DNA from: Fragaria x ananassa
Lineage: Eukaryota; Streptophyta; Magnoliopsida; Rosales; Rosaceae
Length of the DNA: 64,000 nt
Assembly: GCA_034370585.1 (NCBI GenBank)
Contig: CP139760.1
Span: 3,562,501-3,626,500 of the forward strand
Reading direction: 5' to 3'
Shown: positions 1-9,842 of the stretch, one piece after another
How positions within the stretch are numbered: the stretch's first letter is position 1
How the letters are laid out: the number at the start of each line of letters is the position of its first letter
The notes under the pieces: generated by a model
What the model was told of the DNA's origin: nothing
The model's input: the letters and a program-made list of their open reading frames with translations, nothing else
The model's database searches: none
Translations under genes and position numbers: made by a program

Positions 1-69
1 TTACTAAATTCCTTCGCTAAAATGGAAAAAAAAAATTACTAAATTCCTTCGCTAAAATGGAAAAAAAAA
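1..69. repeat. Two tandem copies of a 33-34 bp unit
   Basis: Two nearly identical copies of a unit containing ttccttcgctaaaatgg followed by an A-run stand head to tail. The wording resembles the cgtcgctaag motif seen in the CACTA subterminal region at 1600-2060, so this may belong to the same element, but that is inference. The window edge cuts it off. Confidence 0.6.
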
Positions 70-91
70 TTTTAAAAAAATTAACATGTGC

Positions 92-250
92 GCGGTGTCC
101 ACTGGCGAGAAGGCGCGCAGAGTCCGCTGGCGAGAAGGCGCACGGAGTCCGCTGGCAGAGAAGGCGCGCGGAGTCCATTGGCAGATAAGGCGTGCGAACT
201 TCGTTGGCAGCGAAGGGCACAGACTCCGCTGGCATAGAAGGCGCGCGGCT
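92..250. repeat. GC-rich minisatellite, about six units of 25-28 bp
   Basis: Imperfect units of the form gagtccgctggcagagaagg plus a gcgcgcg tail are repeated about six times. Open frames through it are by-products of the repeat; no protein family is recognisable. It lies just upstream of the LTR-like segment. Confidence 0.7.
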
Positions 251-299
251 CCTTTTTAATTTCGCCAATTTTCCTTAAGCGTCGGTGTGCTAATTAAGG

Positions 300-1427
300 A
301 TTTATTTATGTTTTTGGAACAGGATGCGAGGAGGCTCGAGCTAACGAGGCCTCCGACCGACATCAGGCTTAGGCCTAATTTGTGAGTGGACCTTTGTTTT
401 AAATAATGTATTTAAAATACTTTATTGTTGAATGATTTTTTGTCGTTGGAAATTTCCCAAAATTGAGAATTTCGGTGATTATACTTATATATAGTGGATT
501 ATGAGAATAGTATGTATATGATTAAATGCTAGCTAGCTATACGTGATTTTCCCCCATACTGAGGTACAATTCCAATATAGGGTGACGTGAGCGTTAGACG
601 TCAGCGTCGTAGGCTTGTACGACTTTCTATTTTTTTGAATTCATTCATAGAATTCGTACAAGGAATCAGCACGTATATATACCACTCGGACGTTTCCGCC
701 ATACTGAGGCAATTCCAGTATGAGGTGAAGTGAGCGTTAGACGCCAGCGTCGTAGTCTTGTACGCTTATCTATTTTTCGAGCTTGTTCATAGATATTATA
801 CAAGAGATAGTCGATTGTGAATACATACTGATATATATGATATTCTAGCCTGAGAGACATTTCTTAAAGTTTGGGAGTCTAGCGAGGCTAGACACCAATT
901 CAACATTTTCGAGTTAAGCTTTTAAGCTATCGTTAGTAAAGCGTTTTCTTAAAAAGTATTTTTTGGGGAAATATTTATTTGTTGTCGGATTTGCTTTTGT
1001 CCACTCACTCTGACGTTTTTGAATATTTTCCCCTGGTCTCTTCGTTTTTAAAATGCCTAGTCTGCACCGTTCACGTGAGGTCTAGAAGGCGACGTCGAGG
1101 CATATATAGTGACCCATCTATCCGCTACATTTCGCCAGTAGGTTACCTATTTAATCTACTAGGAGATTGTTAGCTTCCGCTGTGTTTTAAATTTTAGTAG
1201 GTCTGAACACTGTTGGGATTTCTTTTTAACTTATTCTGGCTACTTTTGGGTTGTAGCGAGAATGTTAATTTATTTTGGTTAATTAAGTGATTCTTTTCTG
1301 TTCTTCCGAATTAGAGTTGTCCATTTTTAAGAGAGGTTTGCCGAGTCCTTCGGTAAATTTTCCTTGGAGGTGGTCCCCGCATGACTCACCTCGGGTTTTA
1401 AGGTGAAATTTGGGGCGGGTCTTGACA
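300..1427 (+). mobile_element. LTR-like segment, relative of the solo LTR at 47-49.8 kb
   Basis: Several blocks match the second half of the solo LTR at 47062-49766 in the same order: an acaggacgagag-like block near 320, gtgagtggac near 384, gtccactcac near 999, the block with ttcgtttttaaa, and the terminal ggggcgggtcttgaca ending at 1427. It is therefore the 3' part of an LTR of the same superfamily. A segment of about 135 bp containing gcgttagacg and cagcgtcgtag is duplicated in tandem (about 546-680 and 690-820). No 5' TG end is visible, so it is truncated or starts before the window. It probably belongs to a Ty3/gypsy-type element, but no coding region accompanies it. Confidence 0.55.
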
Positions 1428-1590
1428 GAAGAAGAACGAGAGGCAGATGGAAGAAGAAGGAGAGGCAGATGGAAGAAGAAGGAGAGGCAAAGGAAAGCTA
1501 GAGTCGATGCGTGGAAACTGGGCAGAAGAGAGGAGGGAAAGAGAATATATAAGGAAATTAACTTTCAAAAATTTGGTTCAAATTTTTTTA
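1428..1590. other. GA-rich stretch between the LTR end and the CACTA terminus
   Basis: The purine-rich repeat gaggcagatggaagaagaag occurs two to three times around 1439-1500. The short open frames here come from this repeat and are not convincing genes. Confidence 0.5.
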
Positions 1591-2075
1591 AAATTTTTGG
1601 CAGAAAATGCGTCGCTAAGAATTTCGGTACTTAGGCGACGAAAAGTTATACTTTCGTCGCTTTAGATATTAATAATTTATTATTATTTTTAAATAGTAAT
1701 TTCGTTGTCTAAGTAAATTTTTTCGTTGTTTAAATCAATTTTAGACGACGGAATACATTTCCGTCACCTAAGTGAGTACATTTTATTTTTTATAAAAAAT
1801 AATAATTTCGTCGCCTAAGTAAATTTTTCTGTCGTCTAAGAAAATCATAGACGACAGAATACGTTTCCGTTGCCTAATTGAATATTTTTTTTTATAAAAT
1901 TGATTTCGGCCCCTAAGTACGTTTTCCGTCTCCTAAGTTACCACCTAGGTGACGGAACAGTATTTCGTCGCCTAGGTGGTAACTTAGGCTACGGAATGGT
2001 ATAACGTTGTCTAAGTTCTACTTAGGAGACGGAATTAAAACAATTTCGTCATCTAAGAACTTTTTTCCAGTAGTG
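1591..2075 (+). mobile_element. 3' terminal region of a CACTA (En/Spm-type) DNA transposon
   Basis: The segment ends in ttttttccagtagtg at 2061-2075, the complement of a CACTA-type terminal inverted repeat (CACTACTGGAAAAAA). Inside it is a dense set of direct and inverted short motifs, variants of ttaggcgacgaaa and cttaggtgacggaa, about 12-15 copies in both orientations from 1605 to 2055. Such subterminal repeats bind the transposase in this superfamily. The 3 bp after the end are cat. No left TIR and no transposase were found in the window, so the left side lies outside or has been lost. Confidence 0.75.
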
Positions 2076-2315
2076 CATATAAATGAAGTTTCAGAAATTT
2101 TTAGAATCATCATCATTCTTGTGAATTGCTTACTACCCTGTTGTCATTGTTGATTCTACTCTGCTGCCTCATTGCTCTACCACAACCAACAAGTTCATTC
2201 AGCTTACAAGGATGTTGGGTTTTTGATTTGGGATGTTATCTTGTAATTAGTTTACATCATGTAATTGTTTGGTTTTTCATTGTGTACTAAGTTTGTGTAA
2301 CCATTATGCTTGTTG

Positions 2316-2650
2316 TGTCAAGAGTATAAGGGTACTTTAGTCATTGTTTATAATCTCTACCTATGAAAGCTATGAGATGCATGTACACTGTTGATGATCA
2401 ATCAAAAATACAAGATGTAATCCTAAGAGCTTCTTACCAAGCATATGGTTGAGGGGGATGTTAAGAGTATAAGGGTACTTTAATCATTTGTCTAGAATTT
2501 TTACTTATTAAAGCTATGAGATGCATGTACATTGTTGATGATCAATCAGAAATACAAGATGTAGTTCTAAGAGCTTTAGCTATAAAAGCTGTGAGATGCA
2601 TGTACACTGTTGATGATCAATCAGAAATACAAGATGTAGTTCTAAGAGCC
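2316..2650 (+). mobile_element. Short LTR-element remnant (TRIM-like) with repeated units
   Basis: Two direct repeats beginning agagtataagggtacttta (about 2321 and 2464) each contain the block gagatgcatgtacactgttg through caagatgtag and aagagc. The second repeat holds this block twice (2515-2580 and 2594-2649). Immediately before the second repeat is a purine tract, gttgaggggga (2448-2458), followed by TGTTAAGAG, which is how a Ty1/copia 3' LTR begins. The two repeats are so close that almost no internal region remains, as in terminal-repeat retrotransposons in miniature. A primer-binding site was not recognised. Confidence 0.45.
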
Positions 2651-3274
2651 TCTCTGCGTTTTCTTTACAACTCTCCTTCAATTATGCCTTTAGTTTTCAA
2701 TAATCCATTTCAAGTGACTAAACATGCCAATAATTGAGATTATTATTTGTTCTTTTTTGTGTCTAAACAACACTCCCCACGTCTCAATTAATTTGTTCCC
2801 AGTTAATTAATTTTTAAACTAGAACATTACTCACTCAATGCACGTCTTCATCCATTAGTAGGACTCATTGGTCCAACTTTCCACCTGGGTTTTTGAAGCA
2901 GCAAGATGGCTACGTTCTTATGTGGAAAGCCATATATAGTTACTCGCGACTCTGAGAACACAACAATACTTGTCTATTAGTCATGATTCAATTAGCTAGG
3001 GCTTTGCTTTCCTAAAGTGAGAAAAAGTATATATGCTTAAAGGTGGTGAAAATGAAATATGCCAAACGCTTATTCCGACTTTGATTATGAGGATGAGATG
3101 ATTTTAAGCTAGCCAATGCTCTAGTGATGTTGTACCAAATTACTTGCTTTGGAAGCCTCAAGAGACAAGCACAATAATTTGCCTTCCAGAGTTCCAGTTA
3201 ATTTTTTTAGCACTTCTTCTCAGTTCTCACTATGGAGCCACGACTTTAATGGATAATGTATGCATGGGATCGAT
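2651..3274. other. Intergenic, no gene seen
   Basis: AT-rich sequence between the TRIM-like remnant and the copia element. No long open frame, RNA gene or clear repeat was recognised. Confidence 0.5.
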
Positions 3275-3279
3275 GCCTA

Positions 3280-3748
3280 TGTTATACTATCCAGACCAAA
3301 ATAAATAAAATAGTAATGAAGATATGAAAAGTTTTATAAATTACATAAGTTACATGAGTTACACAAATGTTACATGAGTTACACAAGAAATTTGGATGAT
3401 TTTGGAGTTATGGTCAAGATATGAGTTACAAGAATATTCATGAAGCACTATTTATTGAGAGAGCACTAATGAGAGGTCTAGTTGGTTCCTCCTTAGCCTA
3501 TAAAAAGAGTGTCATTTGCTCAGCATCTTTTACAAGAGAAACATTCATCTTCCAAGTAGAGAAGAATGTCCACTCCAAGTTAAGAGTGTAGAGTAGTTGG
3601 TAGCAAAATAAGTGTGAGAGAGGTCTAGATGGTACATCGCCGAACCACGTTATATCTGGTGTTCCATTTCCTCTATCGTTTACATCTTTGCTTATTTATC
3701 ATTTTTGTGGTCTTGAGTTGTTACTTCCATTATATTATTTTCCCAACA
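3280..3748 (+). repeat. 5' LTR of the copia element (469 bp)
   Basis: Begins TGTTATACT and ends TTTCCCAACA. It matches 7787-8367 almost throughout but lacks two blocks present there: about 23 bp around 8028-8050 (tccatgcatctcatacatct region) and about 85 bp around 8155-8245. Confidence 0.92.
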
Positions 3749-3749
3749 G

Positions 3750-3762
3750 TGGTATCAGAGCC
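3750..3762 (+). other. tRNA-iMet primer-binding site of the copia element
   Basis: tggtatcagagcc lies one base after the 5' LTR. It is the standard Ty1/copia minus-strand primer site complementary to the 3' end of initiator tRNA-Met. Confidence 0.9.
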
Positions 3763-3787
3763 ATGTTCGTAGGGCGTGGGTGTTCCA

Positions 3788-6700
3788 ATGGAAGGTTCAA
3801 GGAGTACCATGGTTCGACTCAACCACTCAAATTGGATTACATGGAAGCAGTGATTGGAGGACATCCTCTATTGCAAAGATTTGCATGAGCTCATCGAAAG
3901 AGTCGAGGCTAAGCCGGAAGGGACTTCGGATGCTAATTGGAAGAAGATGAACTGCAAGGCGATCGGTCATATTCGGGAGTGGGTGGACGATAGTGTGTTC
4001 CACCATGTATCCAACGAAACCGATGCGCACGAGTTATGGAAGAAGTTGGAGTCCTTATTCGAGAAGAAGACTCTGTCACCAAGAAAGCTTTTTTAATCAA
4101 AGAGCTTGTCAACATGAAGTATAGTGATGGCGTGAGGGTCACCGAGCATCTAAACAACTTCCAAAGTACAATTAATCAATTGACAACCATGGGGATGGCG
4201 ATCGATGATGAATTACAAACACTGTTGTTGTTGGGATCGTTGCCGGAAAATTGGGAGACTTTTGTCATCACTGTAAGTAACTCTGCTCCTGATGGTAAAT
4301 TGACTATGGATAATGTCAAAAGTAACTTGTTGAATGAAGAGACAAGGAGAAAAGCCTCAAGCTCCGACAGTAGTCAAGTCTTCATGGCGGAGAACAGAGG
4401 AAGGAGCAAGAGTAGAGGACCCAAAGGTCATGGAAGGAGTGTAAGCCAATCCAGAATGAGGTTCAACGGAAAGTGCCATCATTGTGGCATTTTTGGGTAC
4501 ATGAAGAAAAATTGTCACAAGTTGAAAAATGATCCAAGGGAGGTGCGAGAAGGCAGTTCTAAAACAAAAGATGATACAAGGAACACAACCGCTGCCATGT
4601 GCAATGATGTGTATGAGTTCCTTTGCCTTGAAGGAGAATGCCTACATGTTCATGACGATACTCTCGGTGTTCCTTGGGTCGTTGATTCCAAAGCCTCTTT
4701 CCATATCACTCCAAATAAGGAGTTCTTCTCTACATATAGAAGTGGAGAATTTGGGATTGTAAAGATGGGCAACGAAGACTACTCCAAGATTGCAGGAGTT
4801 GGAGATGTTTTCCTTGAGACTTATTTGGGGAACAAGTTTATATATGTTGAAAGATGTTCGACATGTTCCCGGCTTACATCTCAATTTGATGTCACCCAGC
4901 GTGCTTGATCGGGAAGGATATCATCATCAAGGAGGAGACCAAAAGTGGAAGCTTACCAGAGGATCACTAGTGGTGGCTAGAGGGAAGCTGTGTTGTACCC
5001 TCTACAAGACATACGACAAGATATGTAAAGGGGAGTTGAACGATGGAGAAGACTCTTCCCCAAGTCTATGGCATAAGTTGCTGGGCCACATGAGCGAGAA
5101 GGGATTGCAAGTTCTGGCAAAGAAGTCTCTTATTCCCTTTGCCAAAGGTACCTCTCTTGACTCTTGTGATCACTGTTTGTTTGGTAAGCAGCAGAAAGTC
5201 AGTTTTTCTAATACATTCGCCAAGAAGGAGAATCTTTTAGACCTAGTACATACTGATGTATGTGGCCCCATGAAAGTTGACTCACTAGGTCATAACAAGT
5301 ATTTTGTTACTTTTATTGATGATGCTTCACGGAAGGTTTGGGTGTATTTGTTAAAATCAAAAAACAAGGTGTTCCAAACCTTCAAGGAGTACCATGCCAT
5401 GGTGGAAAGGGAAACGGGGCGAACCCTTAAGTGTCTCCGCAGTGATAATGGTGGAGAGTATACTTCGAACGAGTTTAGAGGTTATTGTTTGAAGCATGGC
5501 ATTAGACACATAAAGTTAGTACCTGGCACCCCACAACATAATGGTGTAGCAAAAAGGATGAACCGCAACATTTTGGAGAAAGTGAGAAGCATGCTGAAAA
5601 CGGTGAACCTTGCGAAGAAGTTTTGGGGTGAAGCAGTAACAACCGCGTGTTACCTCATCAACCGAACACCATGTGTATCGCTAGGCTTGGAGACCCCAGA
5701 GAGTGTTTGGACCGGTAGGAGCGCTTCATACTCTCACTTGAGAGTGTTTGGGTGCAAAGCATTTGTACATGTGCCAAAGAAGGACAGATCAAAGCTAGAT
5801 GATAAGGCCATACCATGTATCTTCCTTGGGTATGGAAACGAAGAAATGGGATACCGGTTATGGAATCTGATAACTAAGAAGTTATTCAGAAGCAAAGATG
5901 TGGTGTCCCATGGTTGCAAATGATGTCCAGGAGGTCGCGAATGATGTTCAAGAGGCCGCGAATGATGATCAGACTATCGTGAATGATGATCAAATTCAAG
6001 AGGATCATGATCAGAGGGAGCCTAATCAAGAGCAACAGTAGGAGAATGCCCAAGTACCAGTTCGAAGATCTCGAAGAGCGCCGAAGCCAAGCATCAAGTA
6101 TCTTTCTTCTCAGTATATTTTGGTCACCAGTGATGGAGATAATCCATATTCCAAATACATATTGTTGACCAGTGATGGAGAGCCTGAAAGCTTTAAGGTG
6201 GCAAAGACTCATGTAGGCGGCCACAAATGGATGTTAGTCATGAAGTCTGAGATGGAGTCCTTGATAAAGAATGGTACCTACGAGTTGGTGGAGCTTCCTA
6301 AAGGCAGAAAAGCTCTCAAGAACAAATGGGTGTTTAAGCTGAAAAGGGATGAGAATGACAAGTTGACAAAGTTCAAGACCCATTTGGTTGTCAAAGGTTT
6401 CGGGCAAAAGGAAGGAGTTGACTTTGAGGAAATCTTCTCACCCGTTGTCAAGATGACTTCTATTAGAGTAATCTTGGGCATGACAGCTAGCATGGATCTT
6501 GAGGTGGAGCAGTTAGATGTGAAGACTGCATTTCTACACGGTGATTTGGAGGAGGAAATATATATATGGAGCAACCTGAAGGTTTTAAGGTTGAAGGCAA
6601 AAAGCACATGGTTTGCAAGTTAAAGAAAAGTCTGTATGGGCTGAAGTAAGCGACAAGACAATGGTACAAGAAATTTGACTCATTCATTGTGAGTCATGTG

Positions 6701-7640
6701 TACAAGAGGACTGATGTAGATCCATGTTTGTACATTCGCCAATTCGCTGGAGGTAACTTCATAATTTTGTTACTTTATGTTGATGATATGTTGATTGTGG
6801 AGCAAGATGTTTCTATGATCTGCAAGTTGGAGGCAGATTTGTCAAAGTCTTTTGATATGAAAGACTTAGGTCCAGCTAAACATATTTTATGCATGGAGAT
6901 TACACATGACATGAAGGTAAAGAAATTGTGGTTGTCACAGGAGAGGTATGTTGAACGGGTGCTTGAAAGGTTCAACATGAAAGGAGCCAAGGCAGTGAGC
7001 TCGCCTCTAAGTAATCATTTCAAGCTAAATAGATTATTATGCCCAACTACACAAGAGGAGAAAGACAAGATGGCAAATATCCTTTACTCGTCAGCTGTTG
7101 GCAGTCTTATGTATGTCATGGTATGTACTCGTCCGGATATTGCTCATGCAATTGGTGTTATTAGTAGATATTTATATAACCCTAATAGTGAGCATTGGGA
7201 GGCTGTTAAGTGGATACTTAAGTACTTGAGGGGCACCTCAAAGTTACGTTTGTCTTTCGGTGGTTCTGGACCCATTTTGGAGGGTTTAACAGATACAGAT
7301 TTAGCTGGGGACATGGATAACAGAAAATCCACTTCTGGTTACTTGTTTACATTTTATGGGGGAGCTATGTCATAGCAGTCCAAATTATAGAACTGTGTCG
7401 CCTTGTCCACTACCGAAGCTGAGTATATAGCGGTGAATGAAGCAGGCAAGGAAATGTTATGGCTGTAAAGGTTCATTCGCGAGTTGGGTGTGAAGCAAGA
7501 AAGGTATGTGGTGCATTGTGATAGTCAAAGTGCTATTCATTTGAGTAAAAACTCAGTATATCATCCTCGCACTAAACACATCGATCTCCGCTATCATTGA
7601 ATAAGAGATGTAGCAGTTTCGAAGAAGCTCTTGCAGTTAA
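3788..7640 (+). pseudogene. Copia gag-pol polyprotein, multiply disrupted
   Basis: Gag starts at ATG 3788 and meets a stop at 3851 after 21 codons, then continues in the same frame to about 4070, where the frame shifts. The Gag zinc knuckle (about 4480-4520) has Tyr where the family has His in CX2CX4HX4C. The protease motif near 4685 reads DSKAS instead of DSGAS. A second frameshift lies near 4850. Integrase (about 5070-5900) keeps the HHCC-type zinc region, the core aspartates and the RSDNGGEY block. RT is frameshifted at an atatatat run near 6558 and has a stop at about 6648, but retains YVDD (about 6777). RNase H motifs (TTEAEY near 7411, then DSQSAI, then RTKHIDLRYH) are interrupted by stops near 7373, 7388, 7466 and 7597. 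Confidence 0.92.
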
Positions 7641-7775
7641 GGAAAATTCACACCAACGAGAATATTTCTGATATGTTGACCAAAGTTATGCCGCAACACA
7701 AGTTGGTGTATTGCAGTAAGTCCACTGGGATGGACTTCAAGTAAGAAGCCTTGTCTGATATTCCCAGGTTGGTCT

Positions 7776-7786
7776 GGAGAGGAAAT
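7776..7786 (+). other. Polypurine tract of the copia element
   Basis: ggagaggaaat directly precedes the 3' LTR, where plus-strand DNA synthesis is primed in this class. Confidence 0.75.
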
Positions 7787-8367
7787 TGTTATACTTTCCA
7801 GACCAAAATAAATAAAATAGTAATGAAGATATGAAAATTTTCATGAGTTATATAAGTTACATGAGTTACACGAAGGTTACATGAGTTACATAAGGAATAT
7901 GGATGATTTTGGAGTTATGGTCAAGACATGAGTTACAAAAATATTCATGAAGCACCATTTATTGGGAGAGCACTAATGAGAGGTCTAGTTGGTTCTTCCT
8001 TAGCCTATAAAAAGAGTGTCATTTGCTCATTCCATGCATCTCATACATCTCAAGCATCTTTTACAAGAGAGAAACATTCATCTTCCAAGTAGAGAAGAGT
8101 GTCCACTCCAAGTTGAGAGTGTAGAGTAGTTGGTAGCAAAATAAGTGTAAGAGAGAGTTTCCTTCAAGTAATATTCTTCAAGCTGTGTATCTCTTGTGTA
8201 CCCATTATTTCATAGTGTAAGTTCTTATTATTGTTGCCCTGTGGACGTAGGTACATCGTCGAACCACGTTATATCTGGTGTTCCCTTTCCTCTATCGTTT
8301 ACATCTTTGCTTATTTATCATTTGTGTGGTCTTGAGATGTTACTTCCATTATATTATTTTCCCAACA
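7787..8367 (+). repeat. 3' LTR of the copia element (581 bp)
   Basis: Begins TGTTATACT, ends TTTCCCAACA, and is the longer, more complete LTR. A TATA-like agcctataaaaag near 8002 probably marks the U3 promoter. Confidence 0.92.
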
Positions 8368-8597
8368 GCCTCTATATGCAGCATGCATGGATACTCATCT
8401 GCTGCATTTGCAATCCTGCATTTACAGCTCAACTGATTTGATATAAGGCTAGGAGTATCTTTGTGACTTTGTTTGATTTAATTACGTACAATGTCGTATT
8501 TTGTAACAAATTAAGCTTGATCAAATGGATGATGTTATTGATATATATGTATGGTATAAGATCACTAGACTAAAAGTAAATCAGTATATTATATATA

Positions 8598-8985
8598 TAG
8601 GGTCTTTCTACTAAAGAATCCCTTATTTTAGCTTATATGAGGGATGTGAGATTACACCAACTTTTCGATTATATTTTTGAATCTCCACCGTTCAGTTTGT
8701 TGGTCTTCATATATAGATCAATTATGCAATTTTTTAGCCAATTTGGTGATCGCTAAGGTGTCAAACAAGATTAAATCAATAAACGAACTAAATCTGCCAA
8801 ACATGAACCATTCATACTTATAATTATAGATCATAATTTTGAATGTTTTAACGATTACCAAAATTTCTGAAAATTTGCAGAAGTGATCTACTTATATAGA
8901 ACTACATATTGAACGGTGAAGATGTGATTTTGTGATCGAAAAGTTGGTGTAATCGTTAAAGCATGAGGGCTCCGACGAAAAGATG
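8598..8985. mobile_element. Foldback MITE, family A, copy 1
   Basis: About 390 bp whose two halves are inverted repeats: the left arm has gagattacaccaacttttcg and ctccaccgttca, the right arm their complements near 8885-8955. It sits in TA-rich sequence. The same family makes the long palindrome at 51360-51780. No coding capacity. Confidence 0.7.
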
Positions 8986-9004
8986 TGTGTGTGTGTGTGT
9001 ATAC

Positions 9005-9080
9005 AGAGCTCTTCCACTAAGGGATATTTTTTTAACATGTATTAGGGATATGAGATTACACCAACTTTTCGATCATACGT
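9005..9080. mobile_element. Foldback MITE, family A, copy 2 (truncated)
   Basis: Starts cagagctcttccactaaggg and repeats the left arm of copy 1 up to gagattacaccaacttttcg, then stops where the family B element begins. It appears to be cut by that insertion or by deletion. Confidence 0.55.
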
Positions 9081-9084
9081 TCCA

Positions 9085-9427
9085 CAGAGGACGTCCGCAC
9101 AGCCCTTAAAGTGCAGACGTCTCTCCGTTCTCCACTGTACGGCTCTGACGACAGCGTGGCTCCACCCTATCGGCTTCCAGCAGCATTCGCGATCACTCTT
9201 CCTCCCCGATGAGTCCGTCGAATTCCAATTTTCTGACGAGATCACCCAAAATTTTAAACAAAATCAATCGCGCTGGAAAACTAAAATTCGGCGGACTCGC
9301 CAGGGAGGAAAAGTGATTGGGGATGCTGCTGGAGGCCGTTAGGGTGGAGGTGCGCTGTCGTTGGAGCCGTACGGTGGAGAACGGAGGGACGTCCGCACTT
9401 TAAGGGCGTGCGGACATCCGCCTCTGA
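9085..9427. mobile_element. Foldback MITE, family B, copy 1
   Basis: A GC-rich segment with terminal inverted repeats: aggacgtccgcac plus cttaaagtg and cgtctctccgttc at the left, and the complement gaacggagggacgtccgcac, ctttaaggg, gcggacatcc at the right. Open frames on both strands run through it because of the palindrome and are not genes. It is separated from copy 2 by a TA/CA microsatellite. Confidence 0.7.
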
Positions 9428-9435
9428 TCTCGACT

Positions 9436-9436
9436 G

Positions 9437-9471
<35 letters not shown>

Positions 9472-9472
9472 G
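9436..9472. repeat. (TA)n(CA)n microsatellite
   Basis: A simple TA run followed by a CA run between the two family B MITEs. Confidence 0.9.
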
Positions 9473-9486
9473 AAAATGATGTGAAG

Positions 9487-9815
9487 CGGACGTCCGCACA
9501 GTGCGGACGTCTCTCCGTTAGCCACTGTCCGGCGCCGATGACGGCACGTCTACACCTGAGCGGATACCAAAGGCGTCCCCGACCATTTTCCCTTCTCGGC
9601 CAGTCCGCCGAATTCCAGTTTTCCGGCGAGATCGACCTTGTCTGAAGTTTTGGGTGGAGGTTGTTGCCCAGACATTCAAATTGATCTCGCCAGGAAGGAA
9701 AAGTGGTCGGGGACGCCTCTAGTGTCCGCTCCGGTGGAGGAACGCCGGCGCCGGTACCGGACGGTGACGAACGGAGGGACGTCCGCACTTTAAGCCCAAT
9801 GCGGACATCCGTTCC
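9487..9815. mobile_element. Foldback MITE, family B, copy 2
   Basis: Same ends as copy 1 (gcggacgtccgcac at the left, gcggacatccg at the right) and similar interior wording such as ccgccgaattccagttttc. It is followed by a TA microsatellite at 9816-9842. Neighbouring copies of one family suggest tandem insertion or duplication of the element. Confidence 0.7.
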
Positions 9816-9842
9816 ATATATATATATATATATATATATATA

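Larger units (their letters stand above)
3275..8372 (+). mobile_element. Decayed Ty1/copia LTR retrotransposon, Tork/Tnt1-like
   Basis: This is a full-length element: 5' LTR 3280-3748, primer-binding site, gag, protease, integrase, reverse transcriptase, RNase H in Ty1/copia order, polypurine tract and 3' LTR 7787-8367. It is flanked by a target duplication, gccta (3275-3279) against gcctc (8368-8372), one mismatch. The integrase and RT wording most resembles the Tnt1/Tork lineage from memory of the family. The 5' LTR is about 110 bp shorter than the 3' LTR owing to internal deletions. The reading frame is broken many times, so the copy cannot be autonomous. Confidence 0.93.

Noticed and set aside
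17..268. 83-codon minus-strand open frame
   Set aside because: It runs through a minisatellite and an A/T-run; no domain and no gene context.
9339..9788. 149-codon minus-strand open frame
   Set aside because: It crosses two MITEs and a microsatellite and exists because of their GC-rich palindromes.
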